Assembly (NCBI RefSeq): GCF_030272615.1
Contig: NW_026729157.1
Location: forward strand, 137,501 to 162,500
DNA: 25,000 nucleotides
DNA from: Cryptomeria japonica
Taxonomy: Eukaryota; Streptophyta; Pinopsida; Cupressales; Cupressaceae
Reading direction: 5' to 3'
Part shown: positions 1 through 9,340 of the stretch, piece by piece
Layout: every line of letters starts with the position of its first letter
Numbering within the stretch: the first letter of the stretch is position 1
Program-made: the position numbers and the translations under genes
The notes under the pieces: generated by a model
Database searches by the model: none
Told to the model about the DNA's origin: nothing
What the model saw: only the letters and a program-made list of their open reading frames with translations

Positions 1-1140
1 CGGCCTTAATCGTCCACGACAAACAGCTCGACGAGGCATGAAGCACCCACGGGAGCCGGAGCATGACGATGCAGAGTCTCGGTTCACAGGAGCCTGGGAA
101 GAACATCCCGTACGGAACCCTTTACCCGAAAACATCCGAACCGCACATGCTCGCGACAGTCCTGCCGTTAGAGAATGCACCGTGCACGCGACCGAGTAAG
201 GCCACTCAGAGACATCCATTTCCCAGGTATATGCCCCCTACGCACTTTTGGTGGCGCAACTCGCACGAACAGTCCCACCTCGACCCCGTAAACAAGCTTT
301 TTTGCCTCGAAGAGTTCGTCGGAGACGAAGAAGCAACCTTCAGTGCAAACGTAGCACTCTTTTGTGCAACCGCCCAAACAACGCCCCCTCTACCCTCTGT
401 CGAAACACTCGGCATTGCTGCTCCCTAAGGTGAGCTTCTCCTCATAGGCAATTCCGCTCTTATCCGGTCACGTTTGTGTGCCCGAATTTCGCAAGGCAAC
501 CTCCATGGGACATGGAAAAGACTCGAGAAGAGAGCTCGCTCACGGGAGAGAGAAGCCAAGGAGACCACGAGAGTGCTGAGAGTGGGACAGCGCTGAATAG
601 GCGGGAGAAGCCTGCGCGTATAAACGGAGATATATATCCAATTGCAACGAAGGAACGTGCCAAAGATCGAGAACAATGGCAGAAATGCTAGTAACGTGCA
701 CTTCGGGACCAACGCATCACCGGAAGACAACCGCCAAACATCGAAAGAGTCGCGATGCTCCGCAACCTACGTGCAAAGCGGTCGCACACCGGGTAAGGGA
801 GTGAGAGCCCCAAACATAGCTGGGCGAGGCGCTCACTCCGCTCTTTAATATCTCGTTAATACCGCCAAGGAAATGGCACAAGCACACACACACAAGCATC
901 CTCGGAAGAGGACAGTTCGAGTGACAGGTCAAATCCAAGAGTTCCGAAGACTACCTCCAGGAACAATCGGGAACAAGACCGATTACAAGTCGTCGAGTCT
1001 GTTACTGGGCGAACACGAGATGCGCACAGGAAATCGATCAGCCCTCACAATGGCCCAAGGCCAGAGATCGGACTGCTACGATTTACCCCAACAATCATCG
1101 TGCCACTCTTCGCAGAGAGGTGATAGACGCCAACGAGCCC
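1..1140 (-). other. Unique spacer; candidate distal 5' external transcribed spacer
   Basis: This is the only long stretch of the window without obvious internal repetition. Base composition is mixed, unlike the GC-rich arrays to the right. The short open frames here (up to about 120 codons, on both strands and overlapping) show no recognisable domain and no codon pattern I would trust. If the Pol I-like starts at 6165-10334 fire leftward, this stretch would be the part of the pre-rRNA leader closest to 18S, which would start beyond position 1. The 18S 5' end itself is not present. The ETS assignment is inference from orientation alone; what is seen is simply unique, apparently non-coding sequence. 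Confidence 0.35.
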
Positions 1141-1640
1141 GCGCATAGCAATCGAGGTGTAAAAAGGGCGTTGAAGGCAGGAAGCCTGGACGAAAGAGGC
1201 TACGAGGTCACCTCGAAGCGGTCTAAGAATCGGGCGCACTTGGGGCGACTACCAGTGCCAACCCCTTATCCCGCGGTGCGTCCGACACACAGAAATTTCC
1301 AAGGCGGCCAAGGAGCCTCCCCGCATAGCAATCGGGGTGTGAGGTTACGGATGCAGCATTGATAGCAATCGAGGTGTGAGGCGAAGGATGCAGAAGTGAG
1401 AGCCGAGGGATGTAGCAGAGATAGCAATCGGGGTGTGTGATGCAGAAGAGATAGCAATCGAGGTGTGCGGTGGGAAGGGCCCAGCAGCCAGAATGCATGA
1501 AGCGACGGATGAAGCAGTGATGACAACCGGGCTGTGAGGAGAGGAGGGATGCAGCCAAGAAAGCAATCAGGGCTCGAGGCAAGGGATGCATCAAGGATAG
1601 CAATCATGTTGTGAGGCGAGATTCCAAAGGCTAAACGTGA
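1141..1640. repeat. Degenerate ~30-40 bp repeats built on ATAGCAATCGGGGTGTGAGG
   Basis: The core ATAGCAATC(G/A)(A/G)GGTGTG recurs near 1145, 1326, 1362, 1421 and 1451, with more diverged forms near 1517, 1563 and 1600. Each is followed by a purine-rich GAGGCGA(A/G)GGATGCAG-like tail. The same core begins each 188-bp unit further right, so this zone looks like local amplification of only the first ~30 bp of that unit. At 1218-1330 a decayed larger fragment (TTGGGGCGACTACCAGTGCC through CCGCATAGCAATCGG) interrupts the short repeats. Confidence 0.75.
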
Positions 1641-1867
1641 GAGGCTGCAGGGTCGACTCAGAGAGGTCTATGCATGTGAGAGGCTGAAAGCAAGGTCGAC
1701 TCGGAGCGGTCTATGCATCGGGCGCGCTTGGGGCGACTACCAGTGCCAACCCCTTATCCCGCGACGCGTCCGACAAAGAGAACGTTCCAAGGCGGCAGAG
1801 GAGGTTACCAGCCGAAGGATGCAGTAGCAATAACAGGTATAGTTCCGCGGCGGCCGAGAAGACTCAC
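1641..1867. repeat. Diverged edge copies of the 188-bp repeat
   Basis: Between about 1700 and 1867 there is a recognisable but diverged 188-bp unit: GCGCTTGGGGCGACTACCAG, the CCCCTTATCCCGCGACGCGTCC segment and an altered CAAGGCGGCAGAGGAGG end. It carries an extra insertion near 1803-1850. Before it, 1641-1720 holds two partial versions of the GAGAGGCTG...GGTCGACTC segment. Decay at an array edge is expected when homogenisation by unequal crossing-over is weaker there. Confidence 0.7.
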
Positions 1868-4800
1868 CGCATAGGAATCGGGATGCGAGGCGAGGGATGC
1901 GGCGGGAAGGCCCCGACGGCTAAACGGAAGAGGCTGCAGGGCCGCCTCGGAATGGTCCAAGCATCGGATGCGATTGGGACGACTACCAGTGCCAACCCCT
2001 TATCCCGCGATGCGTCCGATACACAGATAGTTCCAAGGCGGCCGAGGAGCCTCACCGCATATCAATCGGGGTGCGAGGCGAGGGATGGGGCGGGAAGGCC
2101 CCAACGGCTAGACGGAAGAGGCTTCAGGGCCACCTCGGAATGGTCCAAGCATCGGACGCGCTTGGGGCGACTGCCAGTGCCAACCCCTTATCCCGCGATG
2201 CGTCCGATACACAGATGGTTCCAAGGCGGCCGAGGAGCCTCACCGCATAGCAATCGGGGGTGCGAGGCGAGGGATGGGGCGGGAAGGCCCCAACGGCTAG
2301 ACGGAAGAGGCTTCAGGGCCGCCTAGGAATGGTCCAAGCATCGGACACGCTTGGGGCGACTACCAGTGACAGCCCCCTATCCCGCGATGCGTCCGATACG
2401 AAGATGGTTCCAAGGCGGCCGAGGAGCCTCACCGCATAGCAATCGGGGTGCGAGGTGGGGGATGCGGCGAGATGGCCCCAACGGCTAGACGGAAGAGGCC
2501 ACAGGGCCGCGTCGGAATAGTCCAAGCATCGGACGCGCTTGGGGCGACTACCAGTGACAACCCCTTATCCCGCGATGCGTCCGATACGAAGATAGTTCCA
2601 AGGCGGCCGAGGAGCCTCACCGCATAGCAATCGGGGTGCGAGGTGGGGGATGCGGCGAGATGGCCCCAACGGCTAGACGGAAGAGGCTGCAGGGCCGCCT
2701 CGGAATAGTCCAAGCATCGGACGCGCTTGGGGCCACTACCAGTGACAACCCCTTATCCCGCGATGCGTCCGATACGAAGATAGTTCCAAGGCGGCCGAAG
2801 AGCCTCACCGCATAGCAATCGGGGTGCGAGGTGGGGGATGCGGCGAGATGGCCCCAACGGCTAGACGGAAGAGGCCACAGGGCCGCCTCGGAATAGTCCA
2901 AGCATCGGACGCGCTTGGGGCGACTACCAGTGACAACCCCTTATCCCGCGATGCGTCCGATACGAAGATAGTTCCCAGGCGGCCGAGGAGCCTCACCGCA
3001 TAGCAATCGGGGTGCGAGGCGAGGGATGCGGCGAGATGGCCCCAAAGGCTAGACGGAAGAGGCTGCAGGGCTGCCTCGGAATAGTCCAAGCATCGGACGC
3101 GCTTGGGGCGACTACCACTGCCAACCCCTTATCCCGCGATGCGTCCGATACACAGATAGTTCCGAGGCGGCCGAGGAGGTGGGGGATGCAGCGAGATGGC
3201 CCCAACGGCTAGACGGAAGAGGCTGCAGGGCCGCCTCGGAATAGTCCAAGCATCGGACGCGCTTGGGGCGACTACCAGTGACAACCCCTTATCCCGCGAT
3301 GCGTCCGATACACAGATAGTTCCGAGGCGGCCAAGGAGCCTCACCGCATAGCAATCGTGGTGCGAGGTGGGGGATGCGGCGAGATGGCCCCAACGGCTAG
3401 ACGGAAGAGGCTGCAGGGCCGCCTCGGAATGGTCCAAGCATCGGATGCGCTTGGGGCGACTACCACTGCCAACCCCTTATCCCGCGATGCGTCCGATACA
3501 CAGATAGTTCCAAGGCGGCCGAGGAGCCTCACAGCATAGCAATCAGGGTGCGAGGCGAGGGATGCGGCGAGAAAGCCCCAACGGCTAGAGGGAAGAGGCT
3601 TCAGGTCCGCCTCGGAATGGTCCAAGCATCGGACGCGCTTGGGGCGACTACCAGTGACAACCCCTTATCCCGCGACGCGTCCGATACACAGATAGTTCCA
3701 AGGCGGCCGAGGAGCCTCACCGCATAGCAATCGGGGTGCGAGGCGAGGGATGCGGCGAGAAGGACCCAACGGCTACACGGAAGAGGCTTCGGGGCCGCCT
3801 CGGAATGGTCCAAGCATCGGACGCGCTTGGGGCGACTACCAGTGACAACCCCTTATCCCGCGACGCGTCCGATACACAGATAGTTCCAAGGCGGCCGAGG
3901 AGCCTCACCGCATAGCAATCGGGGTGCGAGGCGAGGGATGCGGCGAGAAGGACCCAACGGCTAGACGGAAGAGGCTTCGGGGCCGCCTCGGAATGGTCCA
4001 AGCATCGGACGCGCTTGGGGCGACTACCAGTGACAACCCCTTATCCCGCGACGCGTCCGATACACAGATAGTTCCAAGGCGGCCGAGGAGCCTCACCGCA
4101 TAGCAATCGGGGTGCGAGGCGAGGGATGCGGCGAGAAGGACCCAACGGCTAGACGGAAGAGGCTTCGGGTCCGCCTCGGAATGGTCCAAGCATCGGACGC
4201 GCTTGGGGCGACTACCAGTGACAACCCCTTATCCCGCGACGCGTCCGATACACAGATAGTTCCAAGGCGGCCGAGGAGCCTCACCGCATAGCAATCGGGG
4301 TGCGAGGCGAGGGATGCGGCGAGAAGGACCCAACGGCTAGACGGAAGAGGCTTCGGGTCCGCCTCGGAATGGTCCAAGCATCGGACGCGCTTGGGGCGAC
4401 TACCAGTGACAACCCCTTATCCCGCGACGCGTCCGATACACAGATAGTTCCAAGGCGGCCGAGGAGCCTCACCGCATAGCAATCGGGGTGCGAGGCGAGG
4501 GATGCGGCGAGAAGGACCCAACGGCTAGACGGAAGAGGCTTCGGGTCCGCCTCGGAATGGTCCAAGCATCGGACGCGCTTGGGGCGACTACCAGTGACAA
4601 CCCCTTATCCCGCGACGCGTCCGATACACAGATAGTTCCGAGGCGGCCGAGGAGCCTCACCGCATAGCAATCGGGGTGCGAGGCGAAGGATGCGGCGAGA
4701 AGGACCCAACGGCTAGACGGAAGAGGCTTCGGGTCCGCCTCGGAATGGTCCAAGCATCGGACGCGCTTGGGGCGACTACCAGTGACAACCCCTTATCCCG

Positions 4801-5788
4801 CGACGCGTCCGATACACAGATAGTTCCAAGGCGGCCGAGGAGCCTCACCGCATAGCAATCGGGGTGCGAGGCGAGGGATGCGGCGAGAAGGACCCAACGG
4901 CTAGACGGAAGAGGCTTCAGGGCCGCCTCGGAATGGTCCAAGCATCGAACGCGCTTGGGGCGACTACCAGTGACAACCCCTTATCCCGCGACGCGTCCGA
5001 TACACAGATAGTTCCGAGGCGGCCGAGGAGCCTCACCGCATAGCAATCGGGGTGCGAGGCGAGGGATGCGGCGAGAAGGACCCAACGGCTAGACGGAAGA
5101 GGCTTCAGGGCCGCCTCGGAATGGTCCAAGCATCGAACGCGCTTGGGGCGACTACCAGTGACAACCCCTTATCCCGCGACGCGTCCGATACACAGATAGT
5201 TCCGAGGCGGCCGAGGAGCCTCACCGCATAGCAATCGGGGTGCGAGGCGAGGGATGCGGCGAGAAGGACCCAACGGCTAGACGGAAGAGGCTTCAGGGCC
5301 GCCTCGGAATGGTCCAAGCATCGGACGCGCTTGGGGCGACTACCAGTGACAACCCCTTATCCCGCGACGCGTCCGATACACAGATAGTTCCGAGGCGGCC
5401 GAGGAGCCTCACCGCATAGCAATCGGGGTGCGAGGCGAGGGATGCGGCGAGAAGGACCCAACGGCTAGACGGAAGAGGCTTCAGGGCCGCCTCGGAATGG
5501 TCCAAGCATCGGACGCGCTTGGGGCGACTACCAATGACAACCCCTTATCCCGCGACGCGTCCGATACACAGATAGTTCCGAGGCGGCCGAGGAGCCTCAC
5601 CGCATAGCAATCGGGGTGCGAGGCGAGGGATGCGGCGAGAAGGACCCAACGGCTAGACGGAAGAGGCTTCAGGGCCGCCTCGGAATGGTCCAAGCATCGG
5701 ACGCGCTTGGGGCGACTACCGTTGCCAACCCCTTATCCCGCGATGCGTCCGATACACAGATAGTTCCGAGGCGGCCGAGGAGCCTCAC
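1868..5788. repeat. 188-bp tandem repeat array, 21 units
   Basis: Taking CGCATAGCAATCGGGGTGCG as the unit start, units begin at 1868, 2056, 2244, 2433, 2621, 2809, 2997, about 3185 (start deleted), 3345, 3533, 3721, 3909, 4097, 4285, 4473, 4661, 4849, 5037, 5225, 5413 and 5601. The period is 188 bp except for one 189-bp unit and one unit 28 bp short. Units from about 3600 on are nearly identical and carry an MluI site (ACGCGT) in the GCGACGCGTCC segment. Units to the left differ more (GATGCGTCC, GATACGAAGATAG). Because 188 is not divisible by 3, the ~70-94 codon frames on the - strand are chance products of stop-poor sequence. If leftward Pol I transcription starts at 6165-6179, this array would lie in the transcribed leader. 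Nothing shows a protein role. Confidence 0.95.
3172..3195. repeat. 188-bp unit with a 28-bp deletion
   Basis: The unit expected to begin near 3185 runs from GGCCGAGGAG directly into GTGGGGGATGC. It lacks the CCTCACCGCATAGCAATCGG start and the following GGTGCGAG. The gap between flanking unit starts (2997 to 3345, 348 bp) equals two periods minus 28, which confirms a simple internal deletion. The GAG/GAGG text at both ends could have mediated slippage. Confidence 0.85.
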
Positions 5789-5880
5789 CGCATAGCAATC
5801 GGGTTGCGAGGCAGATTATTGGGAAGGGAACCCCCTGGGATGCGGCTCAAGCAGTGCCCAAAGGGACTGGAATGCGGAAT
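5789..5880. repeat. Right edge of the 188-bp array
   Basis: The last unit start (CGCATAGCAATCGGGTTGCGAGG) breaks off near 5812 and passes into unrelated sequence (GCAGATTATTGGGAAGG). This marks the boundary between the 188-bp array and the promoter-bearing modules. Confidence 0.7.
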
Positions 5881-6052
5881 CACATCGAGAGACCCAAATG
5901 CTATACGAGGGCTCAAATCGAATTATCGATTTGGCCACGACATGGACGCATCGGAACGACTACCTTTGCCGAACCACTCGCAATTGCATCCATACCGAAA
6001 CCAATAGACATTTCCGTTAGAGCCCTCGCATAGCATTCGGGAATCTCGCATG

Positions 6053-6138
6053 CCCCTCTAAATCGACCAATGCTGGCGCTCAATGAAAATCCGAGCGCTA
6101 CCACCGTTCGAGCGCCAGCATTGGTCGAGTTAGAGGGG
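6053..6138 (-). other. 29-bp-arm inverted repeat (hairpin) just downstream of the leftmost Pol I-like start
   Basis: The left arm 6053-6081 (CCCCTCTAAATCGACC... GGCGCTC) and right arm 6110-6138 (GAGCGCCAG...TAGAGGGG) are reverse complements over 29 positions with one mismatch, separated by a 28-base loop. On the - strand the stem begins about 30 nt after the TATATAGGGG start motif, so it would form at the extreme 5' end of a leftward transcript. The two neighbouring modules carry weaker versions of the same stem at about 6540-6630 and 6975-7065. Confidence 0.85.
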
Positions 6139-6164
6139 CACGGGGGAGAATGCTCCAGTCAACA

Positions 6165-6179
6165 CCTCCCCTATATAAG
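6165..6179 (-). promoter_or_regulatory. Pol I-like transcription start 1 (leftmost; candidate gene promoter)
   Basis: On the - strand this reads CTTATATAGGGGAGG, containing TATATAGGGG. That fits the plant RNA polymerase I initiation consensus TATATA(A/G)GGGG. It is preceded on the - strand by the conserved GAATCGGACAAATAAC. If 18S lies to the left of the window, this copy is nearest to it and is the best candidate for the true 35S gene promoter. That would imply a leader longer than 6.1 kb, long for a plant, so the assignment is tentative. On the + strand the same bases could be read as a TATA box (CTATATAAG). Confidence 0.6.
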
Positions 6180-6539
6180 TTATTTGTCCGATTCTCGCAC
6201 AACCGTAGTCTGCCTCGTCGAATCAAACAACGGTCCCAGATTCCGACTTCCGTTCCGTAGAGACCCAAAAGCTAGATGGAGGCTCGCAAGAAAGAGAGTC
6301 GGCGCATAGCAATCGGGTTTCTCGAACGTTTAGGGACCGAGCTCACTTGCGGATAGGGCAAAATCCGCCAAGCAACCCAAAAGCTAGACGGGGGCTCGAA
6401 TCGAATCGCCTAGGCGGCCACAACAACGACGTGTTGGATCGACTACCAGTGCCAAACCATTCAGCAAGACTAGTCTGTGTCGAGGCCGGATAGAGATTCT
6501 CAGAGAGCGCCCGCATAGCATTTAGGAGACCTGCCGCGT

Positions 6540-6630
6540 CCCTCACACTCGACAAATGGTGGTGCACGTTTATAAATCCGAGCGATCCCAACCCTTTCAA
6601 GCACCAACATCGGTCGAGATAGAGGGGCAC
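6540..6630 (-). other. Diverged hairpin of the second promoter module
   Basis: The arms around TCCCTCACACTCGACAAATG and GCACCAACATCGGTCGAGAT...GAGGGG pair at about 20 of 28 positions by eye, around a loop with the shared word ATCCGAGCG. It occupies the same place relative to the start at 6655-6669 as the strong hairpin does in the first module. Confidence 0.6.
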
Positions 6631-6654
6631 GGAGGGGGCTGCGTGAGACAACAC

Positions 6655-6669
6655 AGTCCCCTATATAAG
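6655..6669 (-). promoter_or_regulatory. Pol I-like start 2
   Basis: The decamer is intact, but the sequence just downstream on the - strand is ACT rather than AGG, so this copy differs from the others right after the start. It lies 490 bp from start 1. Confidence 0.5.
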
Positions 6670-6974
6670 TTATTTGTCCGATTCTCACACATCCGAAGAA
6701 TGGTCATCAAATCGGACAACAGCCCAAACTTCCGACTTCCGTCCCAGAAAGCCCAAGAGCTATCTAAAACGTTCATGGCCGGAACTCGATCGCGGCTATA
6801 CCAGTCCGCCAAGCAACCCAAAAGCTAGACTGGAGCTCTAGTCGAATCACCTCTGTGGCCATTGCAAGGACGTGTTGGAGCGACTACCATTGCCGAACCA
6901 TTCCGCAGGTCGAGTCCATACCAAGGCCGCATAGAGATTCACGATGAGCTCCTGCATAGCAATCAGGAGACTTG

Positions 6975-7065
6975 CCGTGTCCATCACAATCGATAAATCC
7001 TGGTGCAAGATTTTTGCATCCGAGCGCTCCAACCAGTCGAGCACCAGCATCAATCGACATAAACG
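6975..7065 (-). other. Diverged hairpin of the third promoter module
   Basis: The CCTGGTGC and GCACCAG segments and the outer ATCGAT/ATCGACAT segments pair around a loop that again contains ATCCGAGCG. The inner stem has T-A where the first module has C-G (TGGCGC/GCGCCA versus TGGTGC/GCACCA), a paired substitution that keeps the stem. The outermost stem is weaker than in the first module. Confidence 0.6.
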
Positions 7066-7095
7066 GGCACGGGGGGAGGATGCTCGAGAACACTA

Positions 7096-7110
7096 CCTCC
7101 CCTATATAAG
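7096..7110 (-). promoter_or_regulatory. Pol I-like start 3
   Basis: Full 15-base match to start 1, 441 bp from start 2. It shares the TTATTTGTCCG flank (GGACAAATAAC on the - strand) that marks the first three modules. Confidence 0.55.
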
Positions 7111-7184
7111 TTATTTGTCCGATTCTCAAGCAGCCGAAGTCTGGTCATCGAATCGGGTCAAAGACCACAACTTCCGACTTTACC

Positions 7185-7560
7185 CACAATGCAAGTCATC
7201 GAATCGAACATCGGCCCCCGAGTCGGACTCCATGCGTATGTCAGGTCATCGGACCCAAATTCCGCCTTCCTGCGCATGGCGGGCCATCAATATCAACTCG
7301 GTCATCGGACCCAAACTCCGCCTTTTTGCGTATGGCACGCCTTCAAATCGGTCATCGGACCCAAATTCCGCCTTCCTGTGCATGGCGGGCCATCAACATC
7401 AACTCGGTCATCGGACCCAAATTCCGCCTTTCTGCGCATGGCACGCCATCAACTCGGTCATCGGACCCAAATTCCGCCTTCCTGCGCATGGCAGGTCATC
7501 GGACACAAATTCAGACCTCGCCAATATGCCTACGTATCGAATCGGTCATCGGACCCAACT
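7185..7560. repeat. Short tandem repeats with GGTCATCGGACCCAAATTCC
   Basis: TCATCGGACCCAAA(T/C)TCCG recurs at about 7246, 7302, 7352, 7408, 7458, 7496 (GGACACAAA variant) and 7546, at intervals of 38-56 bp. Between copies lies CCTTCCTGCGCATGGC(G/A)(G/C)GCCATCAA. The segment also occurs once or twice in each 311-bp unit, so this is a local expansion of that part. It sits between the third long promoter module and the 311-bp family. The frames crossing it are repeat products. Confidence 0.8.
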
Positions 7561-7640
7561 TCCGACTTCATCCATACTGTAGGGTCTTTGAGGTTGGCGC
7601 GGTGCGCTCAACCCAGGGAGTCGACCCATCGAAGCATACA

Positions 7641-7655
7641 CCTCCCCTATATAAG
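7641..7655 (-). promoter_or_regulatory. Pol I-like start 4
   Basis: First member of the 311-bp family. From here on the + strand flank changes from AAGTTATTTG to AAGCTATTTG, and the other flank becomes the GGAGTCGACCCA...CATACA segment. Confidence 0.55.
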
Positions 7656-7951
7656 CTATTTGTCCGATTCCCACACCTGTGTAGTTTGCACCTCTGACCA
7701 GGACATCGACCCCAACTTCCGAACTCGACTGCAACGACGGCACCAGCGCCTTGGTGCGCACCTTGCGACGCACAGTCCCAACATTCGCCTTCCTGCACAT
7801 GGCAGGTCATCGGACCCAAATTCCGACCTCGCGAGTATGCCTACATATCGAATCGGTCATCGGACCCAACTTCCGACTTCATCCATACCGTAGGGTCTTT
7901 GAGGTTGGCGCGGTGCGCTCAACCCGGGGAGTCGACCCAACGAAGCATACA

Positions 7952-7966
7952 CCTCCCCTATATAAG
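7952..7966 (-). promoter_or_regulatory. Pol I-like start 5
   Basis: Exact 15-base match, 311 bp from start 4. The flanks are nearly identical to starts 4 and 6. Confidence 0.55.
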
Positions 7967-8262
7967 CTATTTGTCCGATTCCCACACCTGTGTAGTTTGC
8001 ACCTCCGATCAAGACATCGACCCCAACTTCCGAACTCGCCTCCAACGACCGAACCAGCGCCTTGGTGCGCACCTTGCAACGCACAGTGCCAACATTCGCC
8101 TTCCTGCACGTGGCAGGTCATCGGACCCAAATTCCGACCTCGCGAGTATGCCTACATATCGAATCGGTCATCGGACCCAACTTCCGACTTCATCCATACC
8201 GTAGGGTCTTTGAGGTTGGCGCGGTGCGCTCAACCCGGGGAGTCGACCCAACGAAGCATACA

Positions 8263-8277
8263 CCTCCCCTATATAAG
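8263..8277 (-). promoter_or_regulatory. Pol I-like start 6
   Basis: Exact 15-base match, 311 bp from start 5. Confidence 0.55.
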
Positions 8278-8573
8278 CTATTTGTCCGATTCCCACACCT
8301 GTGTAGCTTGCACCTCCGATCAGGACATCGACCCCAACTTCCGAACTCGACTAAAAAGACCGCACCAGCGCCTTGGTGTGCACCTTGCAACGCACAGTGT
8401 CAACATTCGCCTTCCTGCACATGGCAGGTCATCGGACCCAAATTCCGACCTCATGAGCATACCTACTAATCGAATCGGTCATCGGACCCAACTTCCGACT
8501 TCATCCATACCGTAGGGTCTTTGAGGTTGGCGCGGTGCGCTCAACCTGGGGAGTCGACCCATCGAAGCATACA

Positions 8574-8588
8574 CCTCCCCTATATAAG
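8574..8588 (-). promoter_or_regulatory. Pol I-like start 7
   Basis: Exact 15-base match, 311 bp from start 6. The 52-bp array begins about 110 bp to the right, upstream on the - strand. Confidence 0.55.
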
Positions 8589-8698
8589 CTATTTGTCCGA
8601 TTCCGACACCTGTGTAGTTTGCACCTCCGCTCAGGACATCGACCCCAACTTCCGAACTCGCCTGCAACGACCGAACCAGCGCCTTGGTGCGCACCAAA

Positions 8699-9340
8699 AG
8701 TGCGCACTTTTGGAGGGCACTTTTCTGCGCTCCAAAGGTGCGCACTTTTGGAGGGCACTTTTTGGAGGGCACTTTTCTGCGCTCCAAAGGTGCGCACTTT
8801 TGGAGGGCACTTTTTGGAGGGCACTTTTCTGCGCTCCAAAGGTGCGCACTTTTGGAGGGCACTTTTTGGAGGGCACTTTTCTGCGCTCCAAAGGTGCGCA
8901 CTTTTGGAGGGCACTTTTTGGAGGGCACTTTTCTGCGCTCCAAAGGTGCGCACTTTTGGAGGGCACTTTTTGGAGGGCACTTTTCTGCGCTCCAAAGGTG
9001 CGCACTTTTGGAGGGCACTTTTTGGAGGGCACTTTTCTGCGCTCCAAAGGTGCGCACTTTTGGAGGGCACTTTTTGGAGGGCACTTTTCTGCGCTCCAAA
9101 GGTGCGCACTTTTGGAGGGCACTTTTTGGAGGGCACTTTTCTGCGCTCCAAAGGTGCGCACTTTTGGAGGGCACTTTTTGGAGGGCACTTTTCTGCGCTC
9201 CAAAGGTGCGCACTTTTGGAGGGCACTTTTTGGAGGGCACTTTTCTGCGCTCCAAAGGTGCGCACTTTTGGAGGGCACTTTTGTGCACTCCAAAGGTGCG
9301 CACTTTTGGAGGGCACTTTTCCTGTGCTCCAAAGGTGCAC
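8699..9340. repeat. 52-bp tandem array with near-palindromic core
   Basis: CTGCGCTCCAAAGG recurs every 52 bp from 8725 to 9245 (11 occurrences, ten full periods) with almost no variation. The first and the last two intervals are short forms of ~38 bp. The 52-mer equals the short form plus a duplicated TTTTTGGAGGGCAC (14 bp). Each unit contains a 24-bp near-palindrome (first at 8730-8753, CTCCAAAGGTGCGCAC...TTTGGAG) with a single mismatched pair. Three periods make 156 bp, a multiple of 3, so stop-free frames of 220-336 codons run through on both strands. They are artefacts of the repeat. Confidence 0.95.

Larger units (their letters stand above)
5880..7140. repeat. Three diverged ~440-490 bp promoter modules
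   Basis: Three imperfect direct copies cover roughly 5885-6240, 6370-6735 and 6820-7175. Each has, in + order: an AAAGCTAGA/AATGCTATA...GGGCTC(G/A)AATCGAAT segment; a GGCCA...GACG(T)...TCGACTACC(A/T)TTGCCgAACCATTC segment; a GCATAGCA(A/T)T segment; a long inverted repeat; the CCCCTATATAAGTTATTTGTCCGATTCTC segment; and an AATCGG/AATCAAAC...CCGACTTCC tail. The GACTACCAGTGCCAA and GCATAGCAATCGG words are also landmarks of the 188-bp unit, so the two families share an ancestor. On the - strand each module reads promoter, then hairpin, then the 188-bp-like landmarks. Confidence 0.8.
7560..8698. repeat. 311-bp promoter-bearing tandem units
   Basis: Four copies, of which three have a clean 311-bp spacing between start motifs (7641, 7952, 8263, 8574). 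In + order each holds: TTCATCCATAC(C/T)GTAGGG; TCTTTGAGGTTGGCGCGGTG; CTCAACC(C/T)GGGGAGTCGACCCA; the Pol I-like start; CCACACCTGTGTAG(T/C)TTGCACC; GACATCGACCCCAACTTCCG; a CGCCTTGGTGCGCACC segment; and ACATTCGCCTTCCTGCACATGG. Identity between neighbours is high by eye. The fourth copy is interrupted by the 52-bp array at its GGTGCGCACC segment. Confidence 0.9.

Noticed and set aside
629-640. GATATATATCC as an alternative Pol I start or TATA box near the left end
   Set aside because: On the - strand it reads GGATATATATCTCC, without the GGGG after TATATA; it is not repeated. Kept only as a fallback if transcripts prove to start left of the 188-bp array.
1-1140. 18S rRNA 5' end or tRNA genes in the left unique region
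   Set aside because: I searched by eye for the conserved plant 18S start and for tRNA box A/B patterns on both strands and found none.
2313-5693. A ladder of 70-94 codon frames on the - strand suggesting a repeat-protein family
   Set aside because: The 188-bp period is not a multiple of three, so the frame changes with each unit and no continuous protein can be built.
1868-5788. CRISPR array
   Set aside because: Units are contiguous 188-bp repeats without unique spacers, in a eukaryotic rDNA-like context.
6171-6179. + strand Pol II TATA boxes (CTATATAAG) at all 13 sites
   Set aside because: Possible in principle, but no coding region follows any of them, and the - strand reading matches the Pol I consensus over ten bases in a 5S-bearing spacer.
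7185-8515. Frames of 123-254 codons on the + strand with HRTQIPP and LPYISYLSDS motifs
   Set aside because: The peptides are translations of the 36-58 bp and 311-bp repeats, including the Pol I-like start itself, and recur in two frames.
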